From Herbinix sp. (lineage in GTDB: Bacteria > Bacillota > Clostridia > Lachnospirales > Lachnospiraceae): a DNA stretch of 64,000 nt. The position numbers and the translations under genes are program-made. Each line of letters starts with the position of its first letter. The first letter of the stretch is position 1. Below, piece by piece: positions 45,171 to 54,303 of the stretch. The stretch is from NCBI GenBank assembly GCA_029238935.1, contig JAQZBN010000026.1:1-64000 (forward strand), written 5' to 3'. The notes beneath the pieces were generated by a model. It had not been told where the DNA came from. It searched no databases and was given only the letters and a program-made list of their open reading frames with translations.

Positions 45171-47639
45171 ATGAAGAAGAATTTCTTTAAGAAGTTGTCC
45201 TTCGTTTTAGCACTTGCAATGGTACTTAGTACTATTACACCTGCTGGCGCATTCGCGGCTACTAAGTTAAGCCTTACAGCAGCGAAGAAATATCTGCATC
45301 TTGATGTAGATGGCCTTAACAAGTACAATTTCGACATTAATGGTACCAAGGGCAAAGGCTGGACCTACAATTGGTACACAGCTAATGAAAACGTTGCAAC
45401 TGTAGCTAAGAACGGTGTTGTTACCGCTGAAGGCGTTGGTTCAACTAAAGTTGTTTGCGAGATCACAGACAAATCTGATGAACTTGTAAAAGAACTTTCC
45501 GCAACTGTAGTTGTTAGAGATAACATCAAGAGCTTAACTATCACTAACACTCCTAAAGACGGAAAACTCAATGTTAAAGTTGAGAACGATTTCAACAGAT
45601 CTTTCGTAACAAATTCTGGTTCTACAACAAAGACATCTGCTGTTACAAGATGGACTGTAGATAAAGAAGGCGCTACAATCAATGCTGATAACGGTAAATT
45701 CGTTGCTACAAAAGCTGGCGAATATGTTGTTACTGCTAGATCATTCCAGTCAACTGAGAAGTACAACACTTGGCTTGTATCCAAGGATGATACTTTAGTA
45801 TTAGCTACAGCTACATACAAAGTAACTGTTGCTGCTACAATGGAAAGCGCTAAACAGATCGATAAAGATACTGTTCAAGTTACTTTCACAGCTCCTGTAA
45901 CTGATGTTGCAGCTAACATGACTATTTCTTCTTTAGTAGCTGCTACTGGAACAAAAATTAAGCAAGTAATCAAAGAAGTTAAGATGAACGCAGAAAACAC
46001 TGTAGCAACTGTTGATATGTACATCGAATTCACTGCTGATACAACTTATGTTGTAGATTTCACAGGAATGGAGAACGTACAATTCAAAGCAGCTACAAAG
46101 AATGATACTGATGTAACTGATATGCAGATCGTTACTACACAGGCAACTGTTGGTACTGCTAAAGCTATTGAAGTTAAATTATTAAACAAAGATGGCGTAG
46201 ATATTACAACTGCTAATTTATTAACAAGAGTAACTTTCACATCATCTTCTGACAGAGCTTACTACAATCCTTCAACAAAAGAATTAACCATGTATACAAA
46301 GGGTGATACTTCAAACATCACTGCAGTATTCCATACATGGAAATATGATACAACAACTGGTAAAGAAATCGGAATAATCGAGAAAACTGGCGTTATCACA
46401 TGTGTTGATGTTGTTACTGTAACTGTTGGTGCAGTATCTGCTTACACAATCGTAAATGACAATGCTCCTGATTTCGATAAAGTTTCCCATACTCTTGCAG
46501 CTGATGATCAGACTTACAGATTATACGTAAAAGCTAAGAAGTCCGACAATGAGACCTATGCAAACAGCAAAGACGATGCAAACTTCTCTTTCACTACTTC
46601 TGACAACTCCGTATTAATCGTTAGCCCAAGTGGTACTTTATGGCCAATCAAGGCTGGTAGTGCAGTAGTAGTTGTTAAATATGGTGATACCGTAATTGAC
46701 GCTCTTACTATTACTATCAATCCTAAGAGAGAAGCAAGCATATTCAACCTTGACAATGCAGTATTCTCTTTATCTAATGACGTAACAGTAAATGACAGCA
46801 AAACTGTTAAACTTGAAGTTTTAGATCAATATCAGAAACCTGTAGTTCTTAAAGATGTATCCATTACCTTAAATGCTGGTTCTGTAAGTGACAACTTAAT
46901 CGTTGGTTCCGTTTCAGGTAGCGCTTCTCAGATCACATTCAACGCAAGTGGTGCAGATGCTGGTTCTTATACTTACACAGTAAAAGCTAATGGTCAAACA
47001 AGATTTATTAATATTAATGTTCAAGAACCTAAAGAACAACCTAATCCATTGTCTGCTTACTACAAGTTAAACTTAAGTGCTACCACTCTTGATATGAACG
47101 TTAAGAGCGATGATAAAACTGAAATATTAACTGTTAAGATTTACGGATATGCTTCTAACAACGTAGCTAACGATGTTCGTCCTGTATCTGGTGGAAGCTT
47201 CACTGTAGAAGTAACTAAGCCAAACGGTTCTGTAGACAATGCTTTATTAAATGCTGATGGTACAATTACATTCGCTAATGCAGTAAGTGGTTCTGCAGTT
47301 ACTAAGCTTGACAAGGGTGTTTACAGATTAAGACTCCTTGAAGGCAACAAAGTTCATGATATCGCTACTGTTGAAGTAAAAGATACTCAGGCTACTCCTA
47401 CCGTTACTTTCGATAGAACAGTATCTGAGAAGACAGATAGAGATCAAGCTATCTTAGATTGCATCGTTGTTAAATTAAGCGGTGTTGCACAGGACGACAG
47501 CAAGATCACTATTGAAAATGCTGGTATCTACGGATCAGGTAAAGAAGTATTCGTTAAGTATGTGAAGTTCACTGAGAATATCGGTGGTGCTACTATCGTT
47601 CATACTGTAAACGTTGATCAGACTATTATCTTCAAATAA
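45171..47639 (+). CDS. Secreted Ig-like (BIG2-type) surface protein, possibly S-layer
   Basis: The 822-residue protein has a Sec signal peptide (MKKNFFKKLSFVLALAMVLS, cleavage near AFAA-TK) and then repeated beta-rich modules typical of bacterial Ig-like domains (ENVATVAKNGVVTAEGVGSTKVV; NSVLIVSPSGTLWPIKAGSAVVVV). It is Thr/Val/Ala/Asn-rich with almost no Cys. No SLH or LPXTG anchor is seen. Codon use is unlike its neighbours: C-ending AAC, TTC and ATC codons and GCT are favoured, as in very highly expressed genes. With the strong promoter, long leader and AAGGAGG site, a major surface protein is likely. S-layer status is inference. Confidence 0.75.
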   Translation: MKKNFFKKLSFVLALAMVLSTITPAGAFAATKLSLTAAKKYLHLDVDGLNKYNFDINGTKGKGWTYNWYTANENVATVAKNGVVTAEGVGSTKVVCEITDKSDELVKELSATVVVRDNIKSLTITNTPKDGKLNVKVENDFNRSFVTNSGSTTKTSAVTRWTVDKEGATINADNGKFVATKAGEYVVTARSFQSTEKYNTWLVSKDDTLVLATATYKVTVAATMESAKQIDKDTVQVTFTAPVTDVAANMTISSLVAATGTKIKQVIKEVKMNAENTVATVDMYIEFTADTTYVVDFTGMENVQFKAATKNDTDVTDMQIVTTQATVGTAKAIEVKLLNKDGVDITTANLLTRVTFTSSSDRAYYNPSTKELTMYTKGDTSNITAVFHTWKYDTTTGKEIGIIEKTGVITCVDVVTVTVGAVSAYTIVNDNAPDFDKVSHTLAADDQTYRLYVKAKKSDNETYANSKDDANFSFTTSDNSVLIVSPSGTLWPIKAGSAVVVVKYGDTVIDALTITINPKREASIFNLDNAVFSLSNDVTVNDSKTVKLEVLDQYQKPVVLKDVSITLNAGSVSDNLIVGSVSGSASQITFNASGADAGSYTYTVKANGQTRFININVQEPKEQPNPLSAYYKLNLSATTLDMNVKSDDKTEILTVKIYGYASNNVANDVRPVSGGSFTVEVTKPNGSVDNALLNADGTITFANAVSGSAVTKLDKGVYRLRLLEGNKVHDIATVEVKDTQATPTVTFDRTVSEKTDRDQAILDCIVVKLSGVAQDDSKITIENAGIYGSGKEVFVKYVKFTENIGGATIVHTVNVDQTIIFK

Positions 47640-47671
47640 GAAATAATCTGTGATATAGTAAAATAAAAAAG

Positions 47672-47704
47672 GTCTATCATTCGTAAGAATGATAGGCTTT
47701 TTTA
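47672..47704 (+). terminator. Terminator of the surface-protein gene
   Basis: GTCTATCATTC pairs with GAATGATAGGC around GTAA, followed by TTTTTTTATT. Confidence 0.9.
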
Positions 47705-47746
47705 TTGTATATATGTTAGATTTATTTAGATTACTGATATACCCCC

Positions 47747-47774
47747 TTGATGTTTTCATAATTATGTGTATAAT
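47747..47774 (+). promoter_or_regulatory. Candidate promoter of the O-antigen-ligase-like gene
   Basis: TTGATG (47747-47752), a 16-bp spacer and TATAAT (47769-47774), about 38 bp before ATG 47812. Confidence 0.65.
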
Positions 47775-47811
47775 AAAATTATTTGGAATACATGAGAAAA
47801 GGAGCGTCTTT

Positions 47812-49788
47812 ATGACCCGCAAAAATGTAACCGTAAATAGAGAAAAGAATTTAAAGAATGAAATGATCAATGGTAAAGGTAAAAGTAATAAGAAGCAGAT
47901 AGAGGTAAAAACTAATCATAAACTACATAATAAATTTTCAAATGGAAAAGTTAACTGGATTCCTGTTCTTTTTATCAGCTTCGTAATAGCTATTATTCCA
48001 ATAATCCTTAGGATGTATATTTATGATCCTAAATTAGGTCAATATATATGGTTTGCGCAGATGGAAGAGAAGTATGATTTCTTCTTATATTTTAAACAGT
48101 GGACTCTCGTCGGTGTAGCTTTATTAATGGTTGTGATAATTTGTAAAAGAATTTTTAAAGATAACATAAAATTAAAGTTTAGTCGAATTATTATTCCCCT
48201 TGGAATTTATATATTATTTATAATTTTATCAACAATATTTTCAGAAAACATAAGGTTTAGCTTACTAGGCGTGATGGATCAATTTGAATCTATGTTTGCA
48301 CTCTTAAGTTATTGCATCGTTGTTTTGTTTGCGGTAGAATGTGTAGAAACAGAGTTAGATTTTATATATATTCTACGTTTCTTATTACTGGGCTCACTTG
48401 TATTAGGTGCACTTGGTGTCGGACAAACTTATGGCTATGATTTCTTTTATTCAACTTTTGTTCAAAAACTTATTATACCAAGAAACTATTGGGATTATAT
48501 CGGGAGTTTTGGTGCAACCTTTGGTAAAGGTGTAGCATATTTGACATTATTTAATCCTAATTATGTAGGTGTCTATGTATCATTGGTGATACCTATTTTA
48601 TTTGTTTTACTTATATTTAATAAGAAAATAGTATTGGGGTTATTATATATACTTGCTATCGTCGGATTGAGTATTTCTATGGTAGGGTCCGGTTCCTTAG
48701 CTGCGATTATATCGCTAGGTTTTAGTGCCATTGCTTTGGTAATATTTTTGTGGAGATATTTACTCAAATCGTTCTTTATATTAATACCTGTATTGGTTAT
48801 TGGTGTTATCTTAATATTCTCATTTAATAAAATTAATGATAATACTATCGGTAATTATCTAATGACAAAATTGCAGATTAATAAGTCTGAACATAATATT
48901 TCAGACATCACAACTTATGATGATCATGTTGGAATAACTTATAAAGGCAATACATTAAATATTGAATTTATATATAATGATGACGATGCAGCATCATTTA
49001 ACTTGACTGATGGAAATGGACTACCAGTTGAAAACGAATTGGTTCAAGAAAAAAGTGAATTTATTGTAACAGATAAGCGTTTTCCGGGATTTTCCTACGC
49101 TCCTGTTGTATATAATAATTATCTGAGTTTTTATGTGAAAATAGACAGATTTGACTGGTTATTTACCAATCAAACAGGAGATGGAACTTATTATTACCAT
49201 AATAGAGCTGGTAAGTTAGATAAGATGGTAGAGGCACCTTCAGCAATATTTACCGGCTATGAATGGTTTGCTTCAAGACGTGGATATTTGTGGTCAAGGA
49301 CAATACCGCTCATTAAGAGCAATATTATTGTTGGATCTGGACCTGATACCTTTATATTGGAGTTTCCTCAATATGATTATCTCAATTTTTATAACTATGG
49401 GTACGCTGATCAATATAACAATCAAGTGGTAACAAAACCTCATAGCTTATACTTACAAATAGCGGTACAAACAGGATTATTATCCTTATTTGCATTTTTA
49501 GCTTTTTATGGTATGTATTTTATATCAAGTATCAAGCTTTTCATTCGAGGTAGATTTAACAGTATTTATGCTCAGGCTGGTTTAGCGATATTTGTTGGAA
49601 CGATTGGATATATGGTAAGTGGAATTGCTAACGATTCCAGTATTACTACAGCTCCGGTATTTTGGGCTTTAATGGGTGTAGGTATTGCTGCAAATTATAA
49701 GGCGAAACCTCTTATTTTGGAAGAAGCTGCGAAGGCAAAGGAAGAAAAATTGGCGAAAAAGAATAAGGTAGAAGAAAGTGTAAAGTGA
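47812..49788 (+). CDS. O-antigen ligase/polymerase-like membrane protein
   Basis: The 658-residue protein has about a dozen hydrophobic helices, with a large extracytoplasmic loop between two membrane blocks, and a Wzy_C-like segment after it (VGSGPDTFILEFPQYDY, PHSLYLQIAVQTGLLSLFAFLAFYG), where the conserved His of ligase-type enzymes sits. Both ends are Lys-rich. It probably joins or polymerises a lipid-linked glycan outside the membrane; it could glycosylate the neighbouring surface protein, but that is speculation. The track start at 47689 lies in the preceding terminator; ATG 47812 follows AAAAGGAG. Confidence 0.82.
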   Translation: MTRKNVTVNREKNLKNEMINGKGKSNKKQIEVKTNHKLHNKFSNGKVNWIPVLFISFVIAIIPIILRMYIYDPKLGQYIWFAQMEEKYDFFLYFKQWTLVGVALLMVVIICKRIFKDNIKLKFSRIIIPLGIYILFIILSTIFSENIRFSLLGVMDQFESMFALLSYCIVVLFAVECVETELDFIYILRFLLLGSLVLGALGVGQTYGYDFFYSTFVQKLIIPRNYWDYIGSFGATFGKGVAYLTLFNPNYVGVYVSLVIPILFVLLIFNKKIVLGLLYILAIVGLSISMVGSGSLAAIISLGFSAIALVIFLWRYLLKSFFILIPVLVIGVILIFSFNKINDNTIGNYLMTKLQINKSEHNISDITTYDDHVGITYKGNTLNIEFIYNDDDAASFNLTDGNGLPVENELVQEKSEFIVTDKRFPGFSYAPVVYNNYLSFYVKIDRFDWLFTNQTGDGTYYYHNRAGKLDKMVEAPSAIFTGYEWFASRRGYLWSRTIPLIKSNIIVGSGPDTFILEFPQYDYLNFYNYGYADQYNNQVVTKPHSLYLQIAVQTGLLSLFAFLAFYGMYFISSIKLFIRGRFNSIYAQAGLAIFVGTIGYMVSGIANDSSITTAPVFWALMGVGIAANYKAKPLILEEAAKAKEEKLAKKNKVEESVK

Positions 49789-49840
49789 TTTAATACAAAT
49801 TATCATTCTAATTGAACTATAAGAATAAAAGTATGATGTT

Positions 49841-49873
49841 AAGCCGAATGCATCTGGTAGAAGCATTCGGCTT
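49841..49873. terminator. Terminator between convergent genes
   Basis: AAGCCGAATGC pairs with GCATTCGGCTT, followed by ATTTTGG on the + strand. It ends the ligase-like gene and may also serve pflB. Confidence 0.85.
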
Positions 49874-49929
49874 ATTTTGGGGATCTGAATTAATTTATGA
49901 GGTTATATTTACTTAAGCGATTCGTAACT

Positions 49930-52161
49930 TTATATTTTTGTATGAAAGGTTCTTGATATTACTTCATCCTTCTGTTTTTCGCTTAAGGAATTAAAACGAA
50001 CAGCATATCCTGATACACGAATCGTAAGATTGGGGTAACACTCCGGATGAGCCTTAGCATCTTCAAGTAAACTGCGATCAAGCACATTAACGTTAATGTG
50101 ATGAGCATTATGATCAAAATAGCTATCTATCATAGCAGTTAAGTTCTTTATTTGATCAACTGACGATTTTCCCAAGGTACCAGGGGTTACAGTAAATGTA
50201 CAAGAGATACCATCCTTACAATTGTCATAATTAATCTTAGCTACGGATTGTAATGAGGCTAAAGCACCTTTCTGATCTCTACCATGCATGGGATTTGCAC
50301 CAGGTGCAAAGGGCGACCCTAATTTGCGTCCATCGGGAGTGGTCCCGGTTTTCTTTCCGTAAACAATATTACTGGTAATTGTCAATATCGATAGTGTATG
50401 TATAGAGTTTCGATAGGATGGATGTTTCTTTAATCTAATTACAAATTCTTCAATGATTTCATTAGCAATTGAGTCAACTCGATTATCGTTATTGCCAAAG
50501 GCAGGATATTCGTCTTCTATCTTAAAATCAGTGATAATTCCTCTCGAATCTTTAATAGGAGTTACTTTCGCATATTTAATAGCACTTAAGGAATCGATAA
50601 CAACAGACAAACCAGCAATTCCGAAACCCATAAGTCGCTCTACATCCGTGTCATGTAGAGCCATTTGTAGTTTTTCATAGGCATATTTATCATGCATATA
50701 ATGGATCACATTCATTGTTTTTACATAGAGTTCACATAACCAATCCATATACTTTAGAAAGCTTGCTTTTACGTCATCATATTGGAGTGGTTCTCGATCA
50801 GAAAATATCTGGGACACAGGTCCGATCTGTTCATCATTTATTTCGTCTCTTCCTCCATTTAAGCTCATTAGCAGTACCTTGGCTAGATTACATCTAGCTC
50901 CAAAATATTGCATCTGTTTGCCCACCTTCATGGCGGAAACACAGCAAGCGATTGCATAATCGTCACCATAATCTGTACGCATAAGATCATCATTTTCATA
51001 TTGGAGGGAGTCAGTTTGTATTGACATCTTAGCGCAATATTCTTTGAACTTTATAGGTAAATATTTTGACCAAAGTATTGTTAAATTTGGTTCCGGTGCT
51101 GGGGATAACGTATTTAAAGTATGTATAAAACGGAAGCTGCTTTTAGTAACCATACTATGTCCACTTGTAGTAGCTCCGCCGATCGCTTCCGTAATCCAAA
51201 GAGGATCTCCGGCAAAAAGTTCGTTATAATCAGGAGTCCGTAATTGCCTAGCCATACGTAATTTTAATATAAACTGATCGATGATTTCTTGTGCAGTAGT
51301 TTCATCGATAACACCTAAACGAAGATCACGTTCAAAATAAATATCTAAAAAAGTTGAGGTACGTCCCAATGACATTGCAGCACCATTTTGCTCTTTGATG
51401 GCACCAAGGTAAGCAAAGTATAACCATTGTACGGCTTCTTTTGCGCTGCAGGCGGGACGGGAGATATCATACCCATAACTTTCAGCCATAACTTTTAGTT
51501 TTTGGAGAAAATCTATTTGACGATAGAGCTCTTCAAGAGTACGAATTGTATCTTCCTCCATAGGCTTCCTACCTAAGCTTTTCTGATCTAGTTTCTTCTG
51601 CTCTATGAGATAATCAACTCCGTATAAAGGGACACGGCGGTAATCTCCGATGATGCGTCCTCGACCATAAGCATCCGGTAAGCCAGTAATGATTCCACTT
51701 TTTCTTACTTTTTTCATTTCATCGGTGTAGACACGAAAAACGCCATCGTTATGGGTAGTACGATACCGGAAATGTTCTTCTACTTGTTCGGATAATGTGT
51801 AACCGTAGGATTCACATGCCTGCCTTGCCATTCGAATTCCTCCGAAGGGATTCACACCTCTTTTTAAAGGTGCATCAGTCTGAAAGCCCACAATTATTTC
51901 ATTGTCTTTATCCAAATATGCAGGTTCATAGGATAAGAGTGAAGAAACTTGTTCGGTATTTATGGATAAAACACCGTTCTTTTGCTCCAGTTGAATGAGC
52001 TCTTGATACTTTTCGTATAGAGTTAGGGTACGTTTTGTGGCTGAAGTAAGAAAACTTTCATCTCCATCATAAGGAGTATAATTACATAGAATAAAGTCTC
52101 TGACATTGATTTCATCCTGCCATTTTCCAAGCTTAAATTGATACCAGGGTTTCATAGTCAT
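49930..52161 (-). CDS. pflB: Formate acetyltransferase (pyruvate formate-lyase)
   Basis: PflB cleaves pyruvate with CoA to acetyl-CoA and formate using a glycyl radical. The 743-residue protein has the active-site cysteine pair at 406-407 ([13 protein letters not shown]) and the radical glycine at about 718 (RVSGYAVRF). Length matches the true PFL group. The AAAGGATT site lies about 8 bp before the ATG. The activating enzyme gene pflA is not adjacent. A ZTP riboswitch with its own promoter lies about 740 nt upstream in the same orientation, and folate-linked control is typical of that RNA class. Confidence 0.96.
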   Translation of the reverse strand: MTMKPWYQFKLGKWQDEINVRDFILCNYTPYDGDESFLTSATKRTLTLYEKYQELIQLEQKNGVLSINTEQVSSLLSYEPAYLDKDNEIIVGFQTDAPLKRGVNPFGGIRMARQACESYGYTLSEQVEEHFRYRTTHNDGVFRVYTDEMKKVRKSGIITGLPDAYGRGRIIGDYRRVPLYGVDYLIEQKKLDQKSLGRKPMEEDTIRTLEELYRQIDFLQKLKVMAESYGYDISRPACSAKEAVQWLYFAYLGAIKEQNGAAMSLGRTSTFLDIYFERDLRLGVIDETTAQEIIDQFILKLRMARQLRTPDYNELFAGDPLWITEAIGGATTSGHSMVTKSSFRFIHTLNTLSPAPEPNLTILWSKYLPIKFKEYCAKMSIQTDSLQYENDDLMRTDYGDDYAIACCVSAMKVGKQMQYFGARCNLAKVLLMSLNGGRDEINDEQIGPVSQIFSDREPLQYDDVKASFLKYMDWLCELYVKTMNVIHYMHDKYAYEKLQMALHDTDVERLMGFGIAGLSVVIDSLSAIKYAKVTPIKDSRGIITDFKIEDEYPAFGNNDNRVDSIANEIIEEFVIRLKKHPSYRNSIHTLSILTITSNIVYGKKTGTTPDGRKLGSPFAPGANPMHGRDQKGALASLQSVAKINYDNCKDGISCTFTVTPGTLGKSSVDQIKNLTAMIDSYFDHNAHHINVNVLDRSLLEDAKAHPECYPNLTIRVSGYAVRFNSLSEKQKDEVISRTFHTKI

Positions 52162-52246
52162 ATATCCAATCCTTTCTTATAATTTAGATTGTTTTATGTA
52201 CCGTAAGAAATTGTCATAATAAAATTCTTCTTCAAATTACACTACT

Positions 52247-52292
52247 GAAAATCATATCTTGATCTTAAGAAAATCATATTGTATAATCCGGA
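52247..52292. repeat. Two outlying copies of the 23-bp repeat
   Basis: GAAAATCATATCTTGATCTT followed by AAG (52247-52269), and a second, half-matching unit (AAAATCATATTG at 52270). They are the same unit as the array at 52533 but separated from it by the inverted-repeat element. Confidence 0.7.
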
Positions 52293-52532
52293 CGGGATTA
52301 CACCAGCTGTCCGGTCATAGGAAACCACGTTTTTGATAAGTACATTCTGCTTATTTTAGACTACCTGTTACTGAATAAATTATCAAGGCTGCTACGCACC
52401 GCAATATCGGCAAGGCCTTGACAATTTATTCAATAACAAGTGACAGGCAGTTAAGCAGAACTAAGTTGGTTTCCGTCTACCGGAAGACCGGTTTCCATTT
52501 TGTCGGAATCATGGTTTCCCGAGACAAGAATA
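52288..52532. mobile_element. MITE-like inverted-repeat element (no coding capacity)
   Basis: A 155-bp imperfect cruciform at 52320-52474 has nested arms: GGAAACCA/TGGTTTCC, TTCTGCTTA/TAAGCAGAA, and an 18-bp inner pair with one mismatch (52372-52389 with 52415-52432). A smaller hairpin CCGGAC/GTCCGG lies at 52288-52314, and GGTTTCC recurs to the right. It splits the 23-bp repeat tract. It could be a non-autonomous insertion or a structured RNA. No target duplication or transposase was identified. Confidence 0.5.
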
Positions 52533-52693
52533 TTCATCATATCTTGATCTTTAATAAAATCATATCTTGATCTTTAGTAAAATCATATCTTGATCTTTAT
52601 TAAAATCATATCTTGATCTTTAGTAAAATCATATTTTGATCTTTACTAAAATCATATCTAGATCTTTACTAAAATCATATCTAGATCTTGACT
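52533..52693. repeat. 23-bp tandem repeat array (7 units)
   Basis: Seven head-to-tail 23-bp units with consensus AAAATCATATCTTGATCTTT plus a three-base end (AGT, ATT or ACT); the first and last are slightly diverged and later units change CTTGAT to CTAGAT. There are no spacers, so this is not CRISPR. It lies in the long leader between the ZTP riboswitch and pflB. Confidence 0.92.
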
Positions 52694-52904
52694 TAAATCA
52701 TTCATTGATTGAGACTTTACTCTTATTTATATAGACAAATGAGTCGAAGTAATTTTATCATCTGAATGAAGCCAAATTTCTCACTGATATTTATGACAAA
52801 TACCGTGAGGAGTAGCAGGAAAATTTTGAAGAAATCATTACTAACTATACAGCAATAAAACAACCTAATGAAGTTGTTATCTCAGGCTCGGTTGTGATAG
52901 AATC

Positions 52905-53021
52905 AAAAAACCGCCTGAGCATTTGCCCAGGCGGTCGACATTCTTATTCAGCTTTCTATGTATTGGAAAGCCTTCCTATCGGTCCCTTGTGGTATTCCCA
53001 CTGATCCGCCAGTTCCGATAG
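52905..53021 (-). ncRNA. ZTP riboswitch (pfl motif) with intrinsic terminator
   Basis: This RNA senses ZTP/ZMP, a signal of low 10-formyl-tetrahydrofolate, and usually turns on folate, purine or pfl genes. On the - strand P1 is CTATCGG/CCGATAG (53021-53015 with 52982-52976), followed by the conserved ACTGGCGG, the GTGGGAATACCAC hairpin and AAGGGA. After a linker comes the 3' hallmark CGACCGCCTGGGC (52937-52925), which also forms the left arm of a terminator with GCTCAGGCGGTTTTTT. All conserved parts are present. The next gene in this direction is pflB, about 740 nt away. Confidence 0.92.
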
Positions 53022-53026
53022 TAATC

Positions 53027-53055
53027 ATTATAAAACTTACAATAAATGGTGTCAA
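53027..53055 (-). promoter_or_regulatory. Consensus promoter of the ZTP riboswitch transcript
   Basis: On the - strand: perfect TTGACA (53055-53050), 17-bp spacer, perfect TATAAT (53032-53027). Transcription would start at about 53021, exactly at riboswitch P1. Confidence 0.92.
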
Positions 53056-53060
53056 GCTGG

Positions 53061-53084
53061 AAGTGTCATTTATCCATGACACTT
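53061..53084 (-). terminator. Hairpin at the end of the ECF S-component gene
   Basis: AAGTGTCAT pairs with ATGACACTT around GGATAA and overlaps the last codons of the gene. There is no T-tract, so it may stabilise the 3' end more than terminate. Confidence 0.5.
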
Positions 53085-53575
53085 CTTATCTGAGGTACCT
53101 TTTTAAGAAGAGGTAGTAATAAGGAGGATAAAACAATACCAAAGATATTCTGTACGATGTTACCAGGCACTCCCACTACTGCAGCTGCCAGTCCATTCCC
53201 TAATAACATACTTTCAAATAGTAAATATCCTGAGGTCACGACGATTCCACCAGCAATACCAGCTAGAATAACAGAGTACTTACGAACATGACGATAAATA
53301 AGAGCACCAGTAACTGCGGCTAAGGCTTTGATTATCAATGTTGCCGGTGCATATATCGTATAGCCTAGAAAAATATCAGCAAACATAGATCCGATACCAG
53401 CTGCAAGACCTCCATAAAAAGGTCCTAAAATGATACCCGATAATAATACAAAGCCATCTCCAGGATGTATAAAACCACCGGTAGGAGAGGGAATAGGAAC
53501 AACCATGGTGGTCATACAGGTCATAGCAGCCATAAGCGCAGCTGTAACCAGTTTTATTAAGTGTTTGGATTTCAT
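53066..53575 (-). CDS. ECF transporter S component
   Basis: S components bind a vitamin or other micronutrient in the membrane and work with the shared EcfAA'T module. The 169-residue protein has about five or six hydrophobic helices and phrases typical of the riboflavin-like S-component group (FIHPGDGFVLLSGIILGPFYGG; YTIYAPATLIIKALAAVTG). The ligand cannot be assigned and no riboswitch precedes it. The AGGAGG site is 1 bp from the track ATG at 53581 and 7 bp from the ATG at 53575, so the latter is chosen. Confidence 0.88.
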   Translation of the reverse strand: MKSKHLIKLVTAALMAAMTCMTTMVVPIPSPTGGFIHPGDGFVLLSGIILGPFYGGLAAGIGSMFADIFLGYTIYAPATLIIKALAAVTGALIYRHVRKYSVILAGIAGGIVVTSGYLLFESMLLGNGLAAAVVGVPGNIVQNIFGIVLSSLLLPLLKKVPQIRSVMDK

Positions 53576-53618
53576 AGTCATGCCTCCTAAGATAATGATA
53601 TGTTATGAATTATGTGCA

Positions 53619-53647
53619 ATAATAGCATAAATCAACTGAATATACAA
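53619..53647 (-). promoter_or_regulatory. Candidate promoter of the ECF S-component gene
   Basis: On the - strand: TTGTAT (53647-53642), 17-bp spacer, TATTAT (53624-53619), about 44 bp before the start. Confidence 0.5.
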
Positions 53648-53703
53648 GAATATTTATAAATATAAAGAGTAAGATGTCGCTTTATTGTAGATACAATATT
53701 CGA

Positions 53704-53949
53704 TTACTTAGCTCTATGACTTAATGTATCAATCAGTAAAACTCCATATGCAAAAAATTCTATTAGAAGACACATTCCAAAAGCTATAACTGCATATAAA
53801 GAAAAAATACTAAGTAGACAAAAAATAAAGGCTAGAACAGCGAGTAAATTAGCTACCAAACCGATTTTAAAGGCCATTTTACTTTTTTTGATTTTCCCCC
53901 AAATGCTTTTAAGGACTTTTTTTGAACTTATCTTATTACTATCTTTCAT
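53704..53949 (-). CDS. Small membrane protein with two helices
   Basis: The 81-residue protein starts MKDSNKISSKKVLKSIWGKIKKSK, a basic N-terminus, followed by two hydrophobic segments (IGLVANLLAVLAFIFCLLSIF and VIAFGMCLLIEFFAYGVLLI). ATG 53949 follows a good AGGAGG site, so the 21 extra residues of the track ORF are dropped. No family is recognised and neighbours give no clue. Confidence 0.6.
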   Translation of the reverse strand: MKDSNKISSKKVLKSIWGKIKKSKMAFKIGLVANLLAVLAFIFCLLSIFSLYAVIAFGMCLLIEFFAYGVLLIDTLSHRAK

Positions 53950-54269
53950 TATTGTAATCCTCCTAATTTTTTCACACATAATGTTAATAAGATCAGCATA
54001 ATCATGCCGCATAATAAATATGAATTACCTTTAAAACAAATCATACATCATGTTACATATTTTTACTATGGTATTTTGTAAATTCTTTGATCGAACTTTT
54101 ATAAGCAGTGCAGGACGTCTAGACAAAAGCTTGAAAGTTTGAAAACGATCAGATATTGCATTGCCCATTGCTCATATATACAATTATGGTTAATGTCACA
54201 TGGAATACAGACCTGTTTCATAGATAACTCCTTCTATAGGATGAACCACCCCCTGTGTTGTTTAAATCG
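53950..54269. other. Intergenic region before the zinc operon
   Basis: About 320 bp between divergently oriented genes. I see no coding frame with a ribosome site and no strong hairpin; the znu promoter begins at its right end. Confidence 0.4.
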
Positions 54270-54298
54270 TTGACATTAGGTAATACTTGTAATATAAT
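54270..54298 (+). promoter_or_regulatory. Consensus promoter of the zinc ABC operon
   Basis: Perfect TTGACA (54270-54275), 17-bp spacer, perfect TATAAT (54293-54298). Confidence 0.9.
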
Positions 54299-54303
54299 AT
54301 GAA

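Noticed and set aside
45365-45820. 151-codon ORF on the - strand
   Set aside because: Antisense shadow of the surface protein; low-complexity Val/Thr/Ser translation.
52533-52693. Possible CRISPR array
   Set aside because: The units are contiguous 23-bp tandem repeats with no spacers, and no cas genes are present.
52735-52910. Possible decayed gene on the + strand (HLNEAKFLTDIYDKYREE then a stop, QENFEEIITNY)
   Set aside because: The reading has in-frame stops, no start and no known family, and its right end runs into the ZTP riboswitch terminator; too weak to call a pseudogene.
53704-54012. 102-codon form of the small membrane protein
   Set aside because: The AGGAGG site lies before ATG 53949, giving 81 residues; the longer start has no ribosome site.
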